Assembly (NCBI GenBank): GCA_017405595.1
Contig: JAFRAC010000019.1
Coordinates: forward strand, 1-64,000
Length of the DNA stretch: 64,000 nucleotides
Origin: Thermoguttaceae bacterium
Lineage (GTDB): Bacteria > Planctomycetota > Planctomycetia > Pirellulales > Thermoguttaceae
Direction of reading: 5' to 3'
Position numbers and translations under genes: made by a program. The number at the start of each line of letters is the position of its first letter. The first letter of the stretch is position 1. Positions 35,304-44,190 of the stretch are shown here, one piece after another. The notes under the pieces are model-generated. The model saw only the letters and a list, made by a program, of their open reading frames with translations, was not told the DNA's origin and made no database searches.

Positions 35304-36418
35304 TTAGCACCCTTCGTCCCTGTTATTAATTTTGTTAAAAGTTGATTTCTAGACTTCACAGAACACTCCGTCATAGTTCGTAAGACATGAATCTTCCTAA
35401 GGATAGGATTTGTGATTCTCAAGAAATTTTTTGAAATGTCTATTGTGGGAACAATTATAGTTTCAGCCTTTAGAAATTTAAAATGGCGTGCATAGTGATA
35501 ATTTGACAGGTCGAGTTTGACAATACTAAAATAAAGAAGAGGAACAGGCATCTCTGGAAGCCTAGATGTTATTAACTGTGTCCCATCAGCACCACAAGCG
35601 AAAGGAAACTGAATATATTTAATGCTTCGCGTATGATCCCCAAATACGATTACAGGTGGTTTAACATTTACAATTGTGTCTTGGTCATTAGTATAACCGG
35701 CAATGAAGTCTTTTCCCTGGTCGATAATTGGAATAGAACCCTCGGGAAGATAGTCCTTCTTTTTTACTGTTGGTGGCCTTTTGATCTTGCATAGAATGGA
35801 ATCAATAGTCATCCTGTGCCACCCTGATGGCAAACCGTCAACAAAAGCTGTGTTCTCATGGCCCGGAAAACGGAAATCCACAAACCATTCTTTGTAGAGC
35901 AGTTGAGCTGCTTCCTCGAGGAGTTTTATTTGCTTGTGGTTGTTTTCGACGAGGTCATCATAGGAGGAGAGAATCTTACCAATTTTTCGTTGAGTTCTAG
36001 TATCGGGAAAGTCTACCGTAATATTTTCGAAGACCTTATTATTTACACGCTGTCGTCCTGTTGCTCCTGTCATGGAGTTAATCATACGTGATCTGATGAA
36101 ATCAGTCTGCATAAAGTAGTATAAGTACTTATTGTCAGTAAACACGTCTTTGGGGCGAAAAACAAGGAATTCGGTAGAACCAAATCCCTTGCCAATGTTA
36201 TCGCAATAAAACCTTTTGCCATTTTGAAGACATGGTGTTATCCTTGCAATAACGGTATCGCCATCTTGAAACCGAACCCCGGAATTAAAGGGCTTCATCT
36301 CAGTTCTTATTGGTTGCCGATAAGATGAACTAACATTTCCCATCTCAATAAATGGATATACTTCCCCTTTAGTCATGCTAACACAGGGGTTTAACAATAT
36401 ACGGTCCAGAAACTTCAT
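35300..36418 (-). CDS. hsdS: Type I restriction enzyme specificity subunit
   Basis: This 372-residue subunit has two target-recognition domains (about 10-150 and 185-335), each followed by a conserved helix. The first helix is TQRKIGKILSSYDDLVENNHKQIKLLEEAAQLLYKEWFVDFRFPGHE, a nearly standard HsdS central spacer. The second at the C-terminus is shorter. The two recognition domains determine the two halves of the bipartite DNA target. The N-terminal region begins close to TRD1 without the usual leading helix, so a slightly truncated N-terminus is possible. The ATG overlaps the hsdM stop by 4 bases. Confidence 0.92.
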   Translation of the reverse strand: MKFLDRILLNPCVSMTKGEVYPFIEMGNVSSSYRQPIRTEMKPFNSGVRFQDGDTVIARITPCLQNGKRFYCDNIGKGFGSTEFLVFRPKDVFTDNKYLYYFMQTDFIRSRMINSMTGATGRQRVNNKVFENITVDFPDTRTQRKIGKILSSYDDLVENNHKQIKLLEEAAQLLYKEWFVDFRFPGHENTAFVDGLPSGWHRMTIDSILCKIKRPPTVKKKDYLPEGSIPIIDQGKDFIAGYTNDQDTIVNVKPPVIVFGDHTRSIKYIQFPFACGADGTQLITSRLPEMPVPLLYFSIVKLDLSNYHYARHFKFLKAETIIVPTIDISKNFLRITNPILRKIHVLRTMTECSVKSRNQLLTKLITGTKGAK

Positions 36419-38235
36419 AGACCCATCTCCTTCATGTTTTCAGAGATGGTTTTCAACAATTCATCAGATTCTGCCTGGAGCACCTGTAGTTCTGAGTGGA
36501 TCTCCCGAATACGTTGTCCAAAATCTACTCCGTCATCTTGAACCTCTATTACCCCGACGTAAGCTCCCGGGGTTAACGACCAGCTTTTCTCTTCGATTTC
36601 CGAAATTAGGGCTACTTTACAGAGTCCCGGAATGTCTTTGTATTTTCCGGTGCCGAATTTCGTCGTAAGCCACACGGCTTCCTCGGCTATTTTTCTTCGT
36701 TCCTCCCGCTCCGTGATCTTGTCGTCATATTCCACCTCGATTCGCTTCTTGTCCTTCCTATCGGCTTCTTCCACGGCTTTTTTACCTTCGGCTTTAAGTT
36801 TTTTAATTTCCTTTTCAAGCCGGGTTAAGATTGTCTTGAATTGGCTACCGCCGAGTGTTTCTTTGTATTCATCGATAAGAGATATGTATTTTTCTTTCTC
36901 TCCTCTGTAAAGCCATACTATTGCGTTAAGGTTTTTCAGCTGCCACTCGGTCCAAATATTGAGTGTGCGGTCGACAACAGTGTAGTAGTTTCGTGCGTCA
37001 ATAAAGAGGACTTTATCCTGGATCTTCTTTGCCTTTCCCTTATCGAAGAACCATAGCGTGCAAGGCAGCGATTTTGTATAGAAAAAGTTGGTGCCGACAG
37101 ATAGCATGACATCAACATGCCCTGTTTTAACCAGCTTTTCACGGATACCCTTGTCTTTGCTCTGGCTGTCGGTCGCCGACGAGGCCATTACGAATCCAGC
37201 CCGGCCCCGTTCATTGAGGTAGGAGTAGAAATAGGAGATCCAAAGATAGTTGGCGTTGCTGACCTCCTTGTTTTTATTAACCGCCGGCATGCCGAACGGG
37301 AGCCGGCCGGCGTTTTCGCACGTGTCGGCTTTGACCATATCGACGTTAAACGGCGGATTTGCCATAACGTAATCGCATTTACCGTTCAGATTGTGTGCAT
37401 CGTAGTAGAAAGTGTTGGCTTCGTTTCCTGTTTTGATGAGACCTGTAAGCCCATGAACAGCGATGTTCATCAGGCAGAGCTGCGCGTTATATTCAACCTT
37501 TTCTTGACCGTAAAAGGTCATTGTCCGATTGGCGTTCATGCCGGCGGCGTTGACAAAATCACCGCTTTGAATAAACATTCCGCCGCTACCGCAGGCGGGG
37601 TCGAGAAGTACGCCCCCGCTTGGTTCGAGCACATTGACGATCATTTTAACAAGCGATTTCGGGGTGAAGAAAACCCCATCGTCGGAGGCGATATTCTTGG
37701 CGAACTTGTTAAGGAAATATTCGTAAATACGGCCGATAACATCGCCGTCTTCGATATCGAGCGCGCTGTTGTTAAAAATGCGGAGCAGGCTCGATAACAG
37801 TTCATCGGTGAAGTCGGTATAGGTTTTTGGGAGTACGCCGACGAGCTGTTCCGATTGATCTTCGATGAGCCGCATTGCGTTATTAACGACTTCCCCGAGC
37901 GAGTTCATCGGGTGTCCGTCTTTGTTGACTAACTTGACCGAAGTGATGTTTTCGGGCAGATTGACGAGGTATTCGTATTGGGCTTCTTTGGGTAGAAAAA
38001 GCGCGCTTTTGGCGCTAAAATCACTCTGTTCCACCGGCAGAACCTTACCGCCGCGTTTGGGACGGTTTTTCAGAATTTCAGCTTCAACCTTCTTAAACCG
38101 GGAGTATGCGTATTTGAGGAAGATAAGGCCAAGAACCGGCATGCAGTACTGGTTGGAAGTCAGTTTTGATCCTTCACGTAAAGAATCCGCGGCTTTCCAC
38201 AGATCGTTCTCTAAAATCCTAATATTGGTCATCAT
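36415..38235 (-). CDS. hsdM: Type I restriction enzyme methyltransferase subunit
   Basis: This is an adenine-N6 methyltransferase of 606 residues from the ATG at 38235 (an in-frame TTG at 38280 would add 15). The N-terminal helical HsdM domain (NDLWKAADSLREGSKLTSNQYCMPVLGLIFLKY) leads to the SAM-binding motif LLDPACGSGGMFIQ at residues 210-223 and the catalytic NPPF at 293-296. A coiled-coil region near residues 465-510 (KEIKKLKAEGKKAVEEADRKD) and a C-terminal specificity-binding tail follow. Together with HsdS it methylates, and with HsdR it restricts. GAGGA precedes the ATG at a rather long distance. It is the first gene of the four-gene operon. Confidence 0.96.
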   Translation of the reverse strand: MMTNIRILENDLWKAADSLREGSKLTSNQYCMPVLGLIFLKYAYSRFKKVEAEILKNRPKRGGKVLPVEQSDFSAKSALFLPKEAQYEYLVNLPENITSVKLVNKDGHPMNSLGEVVNNAMRLIEDQSEQLVGVLPKTYTDFTDELLSSLLRIFNNSALDIEDGDVIGRIYEYFLNKFAKNIASDDGVFFTPKSLVKMIVNVLEPSGGVLLDPACGSGGMFIQSGDFVNAAGMNANRTMTFYGQEKVEYNAQLCLMNIAVHGLTGLIKTGNEANTFYYDAHNLNGKCDYVMANPPFNVDMVKADTCENAGRLPFGMPAVNKNKEVSNANYLWISYFYSYLNERGRAGFVMASSATDSQSKDKGIREKLVKTGHVDVMLSVGTNFFYTKSLPCTLWFFDKGKAKKIQDKVLFIDARNYYTVVDRTLNIWTEWQLKNLNAIVWLYRGEKEKYISLIDEYKETLGGSQFKTILTRLEKEIKKLKAEGKKAVEEADRKDKKRIEVEYDDKITEREERRKIAEEAVWLTTKFGTGKYKDIPGLCKVALISEIEEKSWSLTPGAYVGVIEVQDDGVDFGQRIREIHSELQVLQAESDELLKTISENMKEMGL

Positions 38236-38288
38236 ATGAGTTTTCCGGTCCTCAAATCTGAGTGCAATTTGTTTGCCCAATAAACAGC

Positions 38289-38394
38289 AAGGGGTTTTTC
38301 GACATTGCCTATAATAAAGTCGACAAAGAAAAACTCCTACAAAAATTTACAATATCTTTAGCGAGAAGGCAAGGGGCTGACAGTGAAAACCCCT
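38289..38394. repeat. 10-bp inverted repeat upstream of the RM operon
   Basis: AAGGGGTTTT (38289-38298) and AAAACCCCTT (38385-38394) enclose about 86 AT-rich bases immediately ahead of hsdM. No clear promoter was recognised there, although a TATTAT box lies at the expected side on the minus strand. The pair could mark a structured leader. No gene is present between 38236 and 38530. Confidence 0.45.
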
Positions 38395-38530
38395 TATTTT
38401 AAGCGGAAATACTGTTTGTTTTATCGATTGTTACCACGTGTCCCGTTACCACGGTTCCGCACAATCGGCTGAGGGAGTGCCGCCCGTCCCCGCCGCGTTT
38501 CTGTTCGCGGCGGGGGGGCGCCGGGCGGGG

Positions 38531-38869
38531 CTATTTCAGGTATTCCCCGCTGAACGTGCCCACCAGCAGGCCGCCGAACGGCTCGCTCATGAGCAGGCCC
38601 ATGAAGTCCCCCGAAACCTTGCCGGTTTCCGGGTCGACGACGGCGTCACGGAGCTCGCCGTCAAAGCCGTAGACCGCCTCGGCGGGGCCGGGTTCCCCCT
38701 CGGCGACGATCATGCCGGCGGTAATCCGGCCGGTGACGGTACCGGACGGCTCGTCCGTGAAATCGGCGGTCAGGGTCCCGTCCAGCTCGAACGAGAACAT
38801 CTCGTCCTCGACGGGGCGGAACGCCGCCTCGATTTTGCCGTTCCGCAGGTTGTTCAGAACTTCCATCAT
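38531..38869 (-). CDS. Small hypothetical protein, beta-rich
   Basis: This 112-residue protein has an excellent AGGAGG 4 bases before the first and 7 before the second ATG, so MEVLNN (38866) may be the true start. The sequence is acidic, rich in Gly/Asp/Thr and alternates hydrophobic residues, as in a small beta-barrel or immunity-type fold (FELDGTLTADFTDEPSGTVTGRI ... GTFSGEYLK). No family is recognised. It lies between the RM operon and a repeat region and has the GC content of the surrounding chromosome. Confidence 0.65.
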   Translation of the reverse strand: MMEVLNNLRNGKIEAAFRPVEDEMFSFELDGTLTADFTDEPSGTVTGRITAGMIVAEGEPGPAEAVYGFDGELRDAVVDPETGKVSGDFMGLLMSEPFGGLLVGTFSGEYLK

Positions 38870-39139
38870 AAATCCTCCTGGTATAAATGGAGTACGACCA
38901 CAGAATCCCCCGGCACCGCGCCGGGGAATGTTCAGCGGTGAAAAAAAACTGGAGGATTAAATTGAACTGCTTTGGGGTTAGAAAAAGCCGCGTTTGCGGG
39001 GGAAAGGATTCATAGCTCTTCGTGGGTAGAAGTGACTGTTGCCGGGAAATCCGGCGGCGAGGGGGTATTCTATATCAAACTTTGGGGGCGGCAAGGGGGG
39101 GGTAGAGGGCGGGGAAAATTTGTTTTTTTGGGGGGGAGG

Positions 39140-39249
39140 ATTTCGGCGGGCCGAAGGTTCGGGAAGCCTGTATTTTAGGCTGCCGGGATTGTCGAATCCA
39201 ATATCCCCCGTCCGGAGGACGGGGGTGAAAAGAGGGTGTGTTTCAGCTT
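39140..39249 (+). repeat. Dispersed intergenic repeat, copy B
   Basis: This partner of copy A (28955-29062) lies in the opposite orientation. Its central hairpin is CCCCCGTCCGGAGGACGGGG (39205-39224), different in sequence from that of copy A although the flanking blocks agree. The rest of the 38870-39279 gap is G-rich with no gene. Confidence 0.7.
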
Positions 39250-39259
39250 GCCGGGGGCG

Positions 39260-39275
39260 GCGGGGGCTGCCCCGC
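39260..39275 (-). terminator. GCGGGG/CCCCGC hairpin after the phosphoesterase gene
   Basis: A 6-bp GC stem with a four-base loop lies just past the stop codon of the minus-strand phosphoesterase gene. The identical 16-mer recurs at 42146-42161 after the heparinase gene. Confidence 0.5.
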
Positions 39276-39279
39276 TGTA

Positions 39280-40419
39280 CTAGAACGTGAACGCGCGGTC
39301 GCGGCCGGCGCCGCCGGCACCGATCCGGAACATTTTCAGTTCCCGTGTCTTCGGCTTGATCGCCGCGATATCGATGAGCGTCTGGCTCTTCTTGTCGAAA
39401 ACCGTTTTAACCACGCCGTCGGGCATATCGTTCGGGTGTATCCCCCCGAACCCCTGCGTAATCACATGAAGAATTTCGCCGACGACTCCCTGGTTGTCGT
39501 AGTGGCTGTCTCCTGTAATGCAGCCGACCAGGCGGCAATCCTCGTTTTTCGTGAAATCCCAGGTCACGCCGTCGGTCTCGCCGGCCTGGTTATGAAGGAA
39601 TCCGCGCAGAATGTCGGCCCAGACCTCGTCGCGTTTCGCGCGGGTGTCCTCGTAACCCTTCCAGACTCCGAGCGGATGGCCGACACAAAAATGCTGGAAA
39701 ATGACAACGGTCCATCCGGCGGGAAGCTGAAGATGGTCGGCCAGGAACTGGAGCTGTTCCCGCGAATAGCCGTAATACGCCCCGTCGCTGGTGTTCAGGA
39801 AAAAGGCGCGGACCTTCTTTTCCGGAAGATCGTAATAGCCGTAATCGAAGTCGGGCCCGGTTTTGACCGGAACGCCCCGGCGGAGCGTCGGCAGATTGAA
39901 GATTTCGCCGAACAGCCGGCTCGATACCATGGGGGCATGGTCCGGCCCGTGATCGTGGTTCCCGATACAGAAGAAGACCGGAACCGCGGTGAAATCCTGA
40001 TAGACCCGCATCTGCGCCGCAATCCGCCAGTAGACACTGTCGGGTTTGCCGCTGTTCATCCCGATGTCGCCGAGATCGACCATGAAATCGGCCCCGAACT
40101 GCGCCGCGGCCTGCTGAGCGATATAGATGTGGTTTTTCGCGTCGGACCAGTCGGGTTCCGCAGGGTCGCCGTTAATGGTGGGGTCGGGATGCGGCTCGGA
40201 ATGGACGTCGCTGATCAGCGGGACGGCGACCACTTCATCGTCCCCTTTCCACTGGCGGAACCGTTCCAGGGTACTGTCGATTTCAGACTGCGCCCAGTCG
40301 GGAATCGGTTTGAGCCCCCCCTCTTCCGCCTCCTGCGCCGAAATCGAAACGGCGAAAAGGAACGCGGGAATCAGGAGCGAAAAGAGCGGGAAAACGAAAC
40401 GTCTCGAAATCATGGGCAT
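39280..40419 (-). CDS. Secreted metallophosphoesterase, second family
   Basis: This is a 379-residue protein. A signal peptide (about residues 1-29, SRRFVFPLFSLLIPAFLFAVSISAQ) precedes a calcineurin-type domain. Motifs are VPLISDVHSEPH (D-x-H), MVDLGDIGMN (GD), FFCIGNHDHGPDH (GNHD), FQHFCVGH and GCITGDSHYD. The first motif is canonical here, unlike the other phosphoesterase at 17926-19053. It probably acts in the periplasm or outside on phosphodiesters or nucleotides. The start may be at M1 or M3. No partner gene is adjacent. Confidence 0.85.
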   Translation of the reverse strand: MPMISRRFVFPLFSLLIPAFLFAVSISAQEAEEGGLKPIPDWAQSEIDSTLERFRQWKGDDEVVAVPLISDVHSEPHPDPTINGDPAEPDWSDAKNHIYIAQQAAAQFGADFMVDLGDIGMNSGKPDSVYWRIAAQMRVYQDFTAVPVFFCIGNHDHGPDHAPMVSSRLFGEIFNLPTLRRGVPVKTGPDFDYGYYDLPEKKVRAFFLNTSDGAYYGYSREQLQFLADHLQLPAGWTVVIFQHFCVGHPLGVWKGYEDTRAKRDEVWADILRGFLHNQAGETDGVTWDFTKNEDCRLVGCITGDSHYDNQGVVGEILHVITQGFGGIHPNDMPDGVVKTVFDKKSQTLIDIAAIKPKTRELKMFRIGAGGAGRDRAFTF

Positions 40420-40638
40420 CAGCGGCCGCCTTTCTTGGGAACCGGAGTTCCGGCATCGGGGGAAACGGAGAGTGGTTTGAACGGGCAGGGGTTCGGCACC
40501 GGTCTGCCCTTTTCCCCTTCCGACGCCCCGATTTTAGCAGAAAGGGGGACGGCGTGCCAGATACCGGGGGCGGGAGCCGGATTTAAAGCGCCCAGGGGGG
40601 GCTTCGTGGGGTTGAAAAATCGGTTTTTGAGCCTATAA

Positions 40639-40707
40639 TGGCGATTATTCATATGAAAAATAACCATTTTTGGCGATTATTCATATGAACAATCGCCAAA
40701 AATGGTT
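40639..40707. repeat. Compound direct and 17-bp inverted repeat upstream of the ATPase gene
   Basis: A 19-bp direct repeat, TGGCGATTATTCATATGAA, occurs at 40639-40657 and 40671-40689. The second copy sits inside a perfect 17-bp inverted repeat (40662-40678 and 40691-40707), whose 12-base loop contains the palindrome TTCATATGAA. This overlaps the leader of the gene starting at 40733. It is suited to autoregulation or to being the footprint of a transposition event. The remaining 40420-40660 gap is GC-rich without a gene. Confidence 0.85.
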
Positions 40708-40732
40708 TTGCTGGAAGGGAAAGAGGTCCGTT

Positions 40733-42067
40733 ATGGAACGTTCGGCGATGAAGGTTCTGGAAGCCTGGAAAGAGAAGGTTCACCGCAAACCGCTTCTCAT
40801 AACCGGCTGCCGCCAGTGCGGGAAGACATGGCTCATGACCGAGTTCGGGAAACGCCATTTCGAAAAGACGCTCCTGTTCAATTTCGAGAAGGAGCCGGCA
40901 CTGGCGGATATTTTCAAACACGATCTCGATCCGGTGCGTATCCTTCATGAACTCGGCATGTTTCGGGAAGGGAAACCGATCGACCTGCGCCGGACCCTCG
41001 TCATTTTCGACGAAGTTCAGCAGTGTGCCGAAGCGGTGACCTCGATCAAGTATTTCGAGGAGAATTGCCCGGACCTCTGCCTCTTATGCGCCGGTTCGCT
41101 GCTGGGAGTCGAGCTGAAACGGAAAAAAGTTTCGTTTCCGGTCGGAAAGAACGATCAGCTCAAACTCTATCCGCTCAATTTCGAGGAGTTTACCCGTGCC
41201 CTGGGGGGCGGGAAATATCTCGATTCGCTCCGCGAATTCGATCTGTTTCGGGAAATTCCCGCCTACATAACAGAACCGATGCTGAAGTATCTTAAACTGT
41301 ACTACATCATCGGCGGTATGCCGGAAGCCGTGCAGACCTATCTCGATACCAAGGATATGGCGGAAGTCGACCATGTCCTCGACCGAATCATCCAGGATCT
41401 GCGCAACGATTTTTCGCACCATGCCGAGCCGCGCGACGTTGTCCGGATCAGCTCGATCTGGGATTCGATCCCGAAACAGCTTGCGAAAGAGAATAACAAG
41501 TTCGTCTTTTCCCAAGTAAAATCGGGTGTGCGTGCCCGTGATCTGGAAGACGCGCTCCAGTGGCTGGTTGATGCCGGTCTGGTCTATCGGCTCGAGAAAG
41601 TCGCTGCGCCGCGTATCCCCCTTTCGGCCTGTTCCGACGCTTCGTTCTTTAAGATTTACCTTTATGATGTCGGTGTCCTCCGGCGCGGCGCGGGTGTCGC
41701 TTACCGAACCGTTCTCACAGAACCGGAAGGGTACGCGGCCTTTAAGGGGGCGTTTACCGAAAACTACTGTATGACCGAACTGGTCGCGCTGGGGATAAAA
41801 CCCCGCTATTGGCGGAGCGGGAACAGTGCCGAAGTCGATTTTCTGTTCGAGGACGGGCTAAACCGTATTATCCCGATGGAAACGAAATCGGCAGAAAACA
41901 CGAGGGCGAAAAGTTTCGAAGTCTATCGAAAGCTGTACGATCCGCCGCTCGGGTTTAGGGTTTCCGCGAAAAATATCGGCGATAACCGGAAAGGAAACAC
42001 GCACGAAATAAGTCTGCCGCTTTACCTTCTCTGGAAATTGCCGGAATATATCGGCGCGGAGAGGTGA
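40733..42067 (+). CDS. AAA-type ATPase with DUF4143 nuclease-like C-terminus
   Basis: This is a 444-residue protein. Walker A is ITGCRQCGKTWL (near residue 21), Walker B LVIFDEVQQC, then sensor-like LLCAGSLLGVELK and YPLNFEEFTRALGG. A winged-helix segment precedes the C-terminal domain. In that domain YWRSGNSAEVDFLFEDGLNRIIPMETKSAEN shows the E-V-D ... E-T-K arrangement of a PD-(D/E)xK-like fold, as in DUF4143 proteins. The family is abundant and mobile in bacteria and archaea with no settled function. ATG 40733 follows AAGAGG; upstream in-frame Met codons lie in the inverted repeat. Its promoter region is unusual. Confidence 0.85.
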   Translation: MERSAMKVLEAWKEKVHRKPLLITGCRQCGKTWLMTEFGKRHFEKTLLFNFEKEPALADIFKHDLDPVRILHELGMFREGKPIDLRRTLVIFDEVQQCAEAVTSIKYFEENCPDLCLLCAGSLLGVELKRKKVSFPVGKNDQLKLYPLNFEEFTRALGGGKYLDSLREFDLFREIPAYITEPMLKYLKLYYIIGGMPEAVQTYLDTKDMAEVDHVLDRIIQDLRNDFSHHAEPRDVVRISSIWDSIPKQLAKENNKFVFSQVKSGVRARDLEDALQWLVDAGLVYRLEKVAAPRIPLSACSDASFFKIYLYDVGVLRRGAGVAYRTVLTEPEGYAAFKGAFTENYCMTELVALGIKPRYWRSGNSAEVDFLFEDGLNRIIPMETKSAENTRAKSFEVYRKLYDPPLGFRVSAKNIGDNRKGNTHEISLPLYLLWKLPEYIGAER

Positions 42068-42145
42068 AGGGGCGTGTCCGTTTCCGCCGGCAGAGCGCCA
42101 ACGGGCGCGAACGGCAGGGGCGGAATGAGCGGAAATAAATCGCCT

Positions 42146-42161
42146 GCGGGGGCTGCCCCGC
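42146..42161 (-). terminator. Second copy of the GCGGGG/CCCCGC hairpin
   Basis: Identical 16-mer to 39260-39275, about 20 bases past the stop of the heparinase gene at 42182. Its repeated position after minus-strand stops suggests a 3'-end element. Confidence 0.5.
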
Positions 42162-42181
42162 CGCGTTGCGGTTCCCGCGGG

Positions 42182-44164
42182 TTACTCGATCGTCATGGAA
42201 ACGGTCAGCATGCGTCCTTCGGCCAGTTCGGTTTCCCAGGCGATCCGTTTCGGTTTTTTGGGTGTGAGCGGATCGTCTTTGCCGACGATCTGTTCGGTGA
42301 ATCTTCCCGGAACAGGCGAACCGTTCTCGTCATATGCCGAAACGGCAACACGGATTCCGGGACCCGTTGAACCGTCTTTGGCGGGACGCGGGGTGATCTC
42401 AATCGTCTGTCCGCCGGTTTGAGTCCAGTTCTCGAACGTGATCAGCGGAAAGTCGGCGGTGCGGGGCGCGCCGGGCGCGAAGGTGACCGTATCGGTTACG
42501 GTAAGGCGGTTCGGGGTTTCCTGCCCGGCCCGTGTGTATTCGTACCGGCGGACCACCCGTTCGGCGCCGGAACCGGCATAAGCGGCTGAAAGGTCGAGCG
42601 TGTATGATACCGAATCGCCGGCCGGCTCGAATTCAAGAACCTGGGCCTGAACCTCGGCACCGGGCTTTTGCAGTGTGCCGTTGATGCGCGGTACCGGATG
42701 CCCGAACGAGTTGAGGAGTTCGCCTTCGTAGCGGTGTTCCGAGAAGGTCCGTTTGGAATAGGTTTCTTTACCGGGGTCGATGACGAGCCAGACGCCGCCG
42801 CGCAGAACACAGAATGTGCCGAGATCGTTGTGGTTGTGCATCTCGCCGTTGTTTCCCCCTTTAAAGACCGCGGCGATCTGCGAAGGGTCGCCGCCGTCGG
42901 GCCGGCAGATGACGACGCCCGCGTCGGGAAACCGGCTGACCGGTTCGGTGAGAAAATCGGCGGGTTTTTCGTCCGGGGAAGACGCAAGGGGAGGAAGTTC
43001 GCCGCCCGCTTCATACGAGGGGAAGAAATACGCCGCCGCGGCGGTCGGTGTCTTGACTTTGCAGTGGGGATAGCCGAAATCGCGTTCGGTTTCGTCAAGG
43101 CCGAGATTGAGCCGCCGGCTCAGGAGCGCGAAAAGCTGTTTGTCGAGTTTGACCGCGGGGGAACAGTCGGCGAACGCGGCGTAGCGGCCGGGCGCGACTT
43201 CCATCTTCAGCGCGAATTCGGCGAGCGGACGCACTTTCGGGCATGTATAGAGGTTGACCGCGCCGCCCGACCCGCGCTGTGCGAGTTCGGCAAGTATGAC
43301 GAAATGGCCGAATCCGTAATTCCAGTAGCTGACCCCTTCGGAGCAGTAACCATCGTCGGTAATGCCGAGAAAGAAGCGGGTCGAGACGAAATGTTCGGCC
43401 GCCGCCAGGTACCACGCGCGCTCTTCGGCGGACGCGCAGACCGAAAGGGCCGCCGCCGTTGTTCCGCAGAAGCAGACGGGGTTCCAGTTGTTCGTGCCGA
43501 TAATCCAGCCTATCATGGGATACCCGCCCTTTTCGATCTTGTTCCGGACCGGTGCCAGAACGCGGCGGCGGATGTTTTCCCGCGCCATTTGCACGACCTC
43601 GGGGGAAAGGACCGGTTCCATCGCCTGAACCGCGATTCCGAGATCACCGCCGAACTCGGTGGCGGCCAGGTCGGGCCCTTCGTCTTTCCCGTCGTAGACC
43701 GTGGCAAGAAGGTCGTGCGCCGGAAGAAGCCAGCTCGGGTACTCGCAGAATCTGCGGATGATCTCTTCAAGCGCGGGAACGAAACGCCCCTTGTTTTCAG
43801 CCAGTTCGGCCATCACCAATGTTGAAAAACGGTCGACCCAGACTTTCCGCCGATTCTGGTAGTGTGTCCGGTTTCCGCTGGCGAAGAATTCTTTATAGAG
43901 GTCTTCCGAAAGTTCGGGAATCGGTTCGGTAAGGTATTTTTCGGCTTTTTTGATGGTTTGGGCCGACTCGGTGCAGGAGGCGTAGTACTCCCACTTTTCG
44001 CGGTCGGTGATCAGGGGGACCAGCGGGACCGGTTCGGGAGAGAGAAGGGGAGCGAGTTCGGCGGCGCGCTTTTCGACCTCCTGAAGGTCGGCCTGCGGAA
44101 CCTGGGCAAAGAGCGCCGGGACGGCGCCGAAAATGAGGGCGGCGGCAAGAAGGAGCTTTTCCAT
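42182..44164 (-). CDS. Heparinase II/III-like secreted polysaccharide lyase, paralogue 1
   Basis: This is a 660-residue protein with a signal peptide at about 1-20. A helical toroid occupies about 60-360 (NNWNPVCFCGTTAAALSVCASAEERAWYLAAAEHF, DGYCSEGVSYWNYGFGHFVILAELA). The heparinase II/III-like beta domain follows, with GNNGEMHNHNDLGTFCVLRGGVWLVIDPGKE. In that family the Tyr in SYWNYG and the His of HNHND act in glycosaminoglycan cleavage, and both are present. It degrades acidic polysaccharides by beta-elimination; the exact substrate is not knowable here. It is co-oriented with, and 26 bases downstream of, its paralogue. Confidence 0.88.
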   Translation of the reverse strand: MEKLLLAAALIFGAVPALFAQVPQADLQEVEKRAAELAPLLSPEPVPLVPLITDREKWEYYASCTESAQTIKKAEKYLTEPIPELSEDLYKEFFASGNRTHYQNRRKVWVDRFSTLVMAELAENKGRFVPALEEIIRRFCEYPSWLLPAHDLLATVYDGKDEGPDLAATEFGGDLGIAVQAMEPVLSPEVVQMARENIRRRVLAPVRNKIEKGGYPMIGWIIGTNNWNPVCFCGTTAAALSVCASAEERAWYLAAAEHFVSTRFFLGITDDGYCSEGVSYWNYGFGHFVILAELAQRGSGGAVNLYTCPKVRPLAEFALKMEVAPGRYAAFADCSPAVKLDKQLFALLSRRLNLGLDETERDFGYPHCKVKTPTAAAAYFFPSYEAGGELPPLASSPDEKPADFLTEPVSRFPDAGVVICRPDGGDPSQIAAVFKGGNNGEMHNHNDLGTFCVLRGGVWLVIDPGKETYSKRTFSEHRYEGELLNSFGHPVPRINGTLQKPGAEVQAQVLEFEPAGDSVSYTLDLSAAYAGSGAERVVRRYEYTRAGQETPNRLTVTDTVTFAPGAPRTADFPLITFENWTQTGGQTIEITPRPAKDGSTGPGIRVAVSAYDENGSPVPGRFTEQIVGKDDPLTPKKPKRIAWETELAEGRMLTVSMTIE

Positions 44165-44190
44165 CGGTGGTCTTTCGCGGTGTTCGGATT

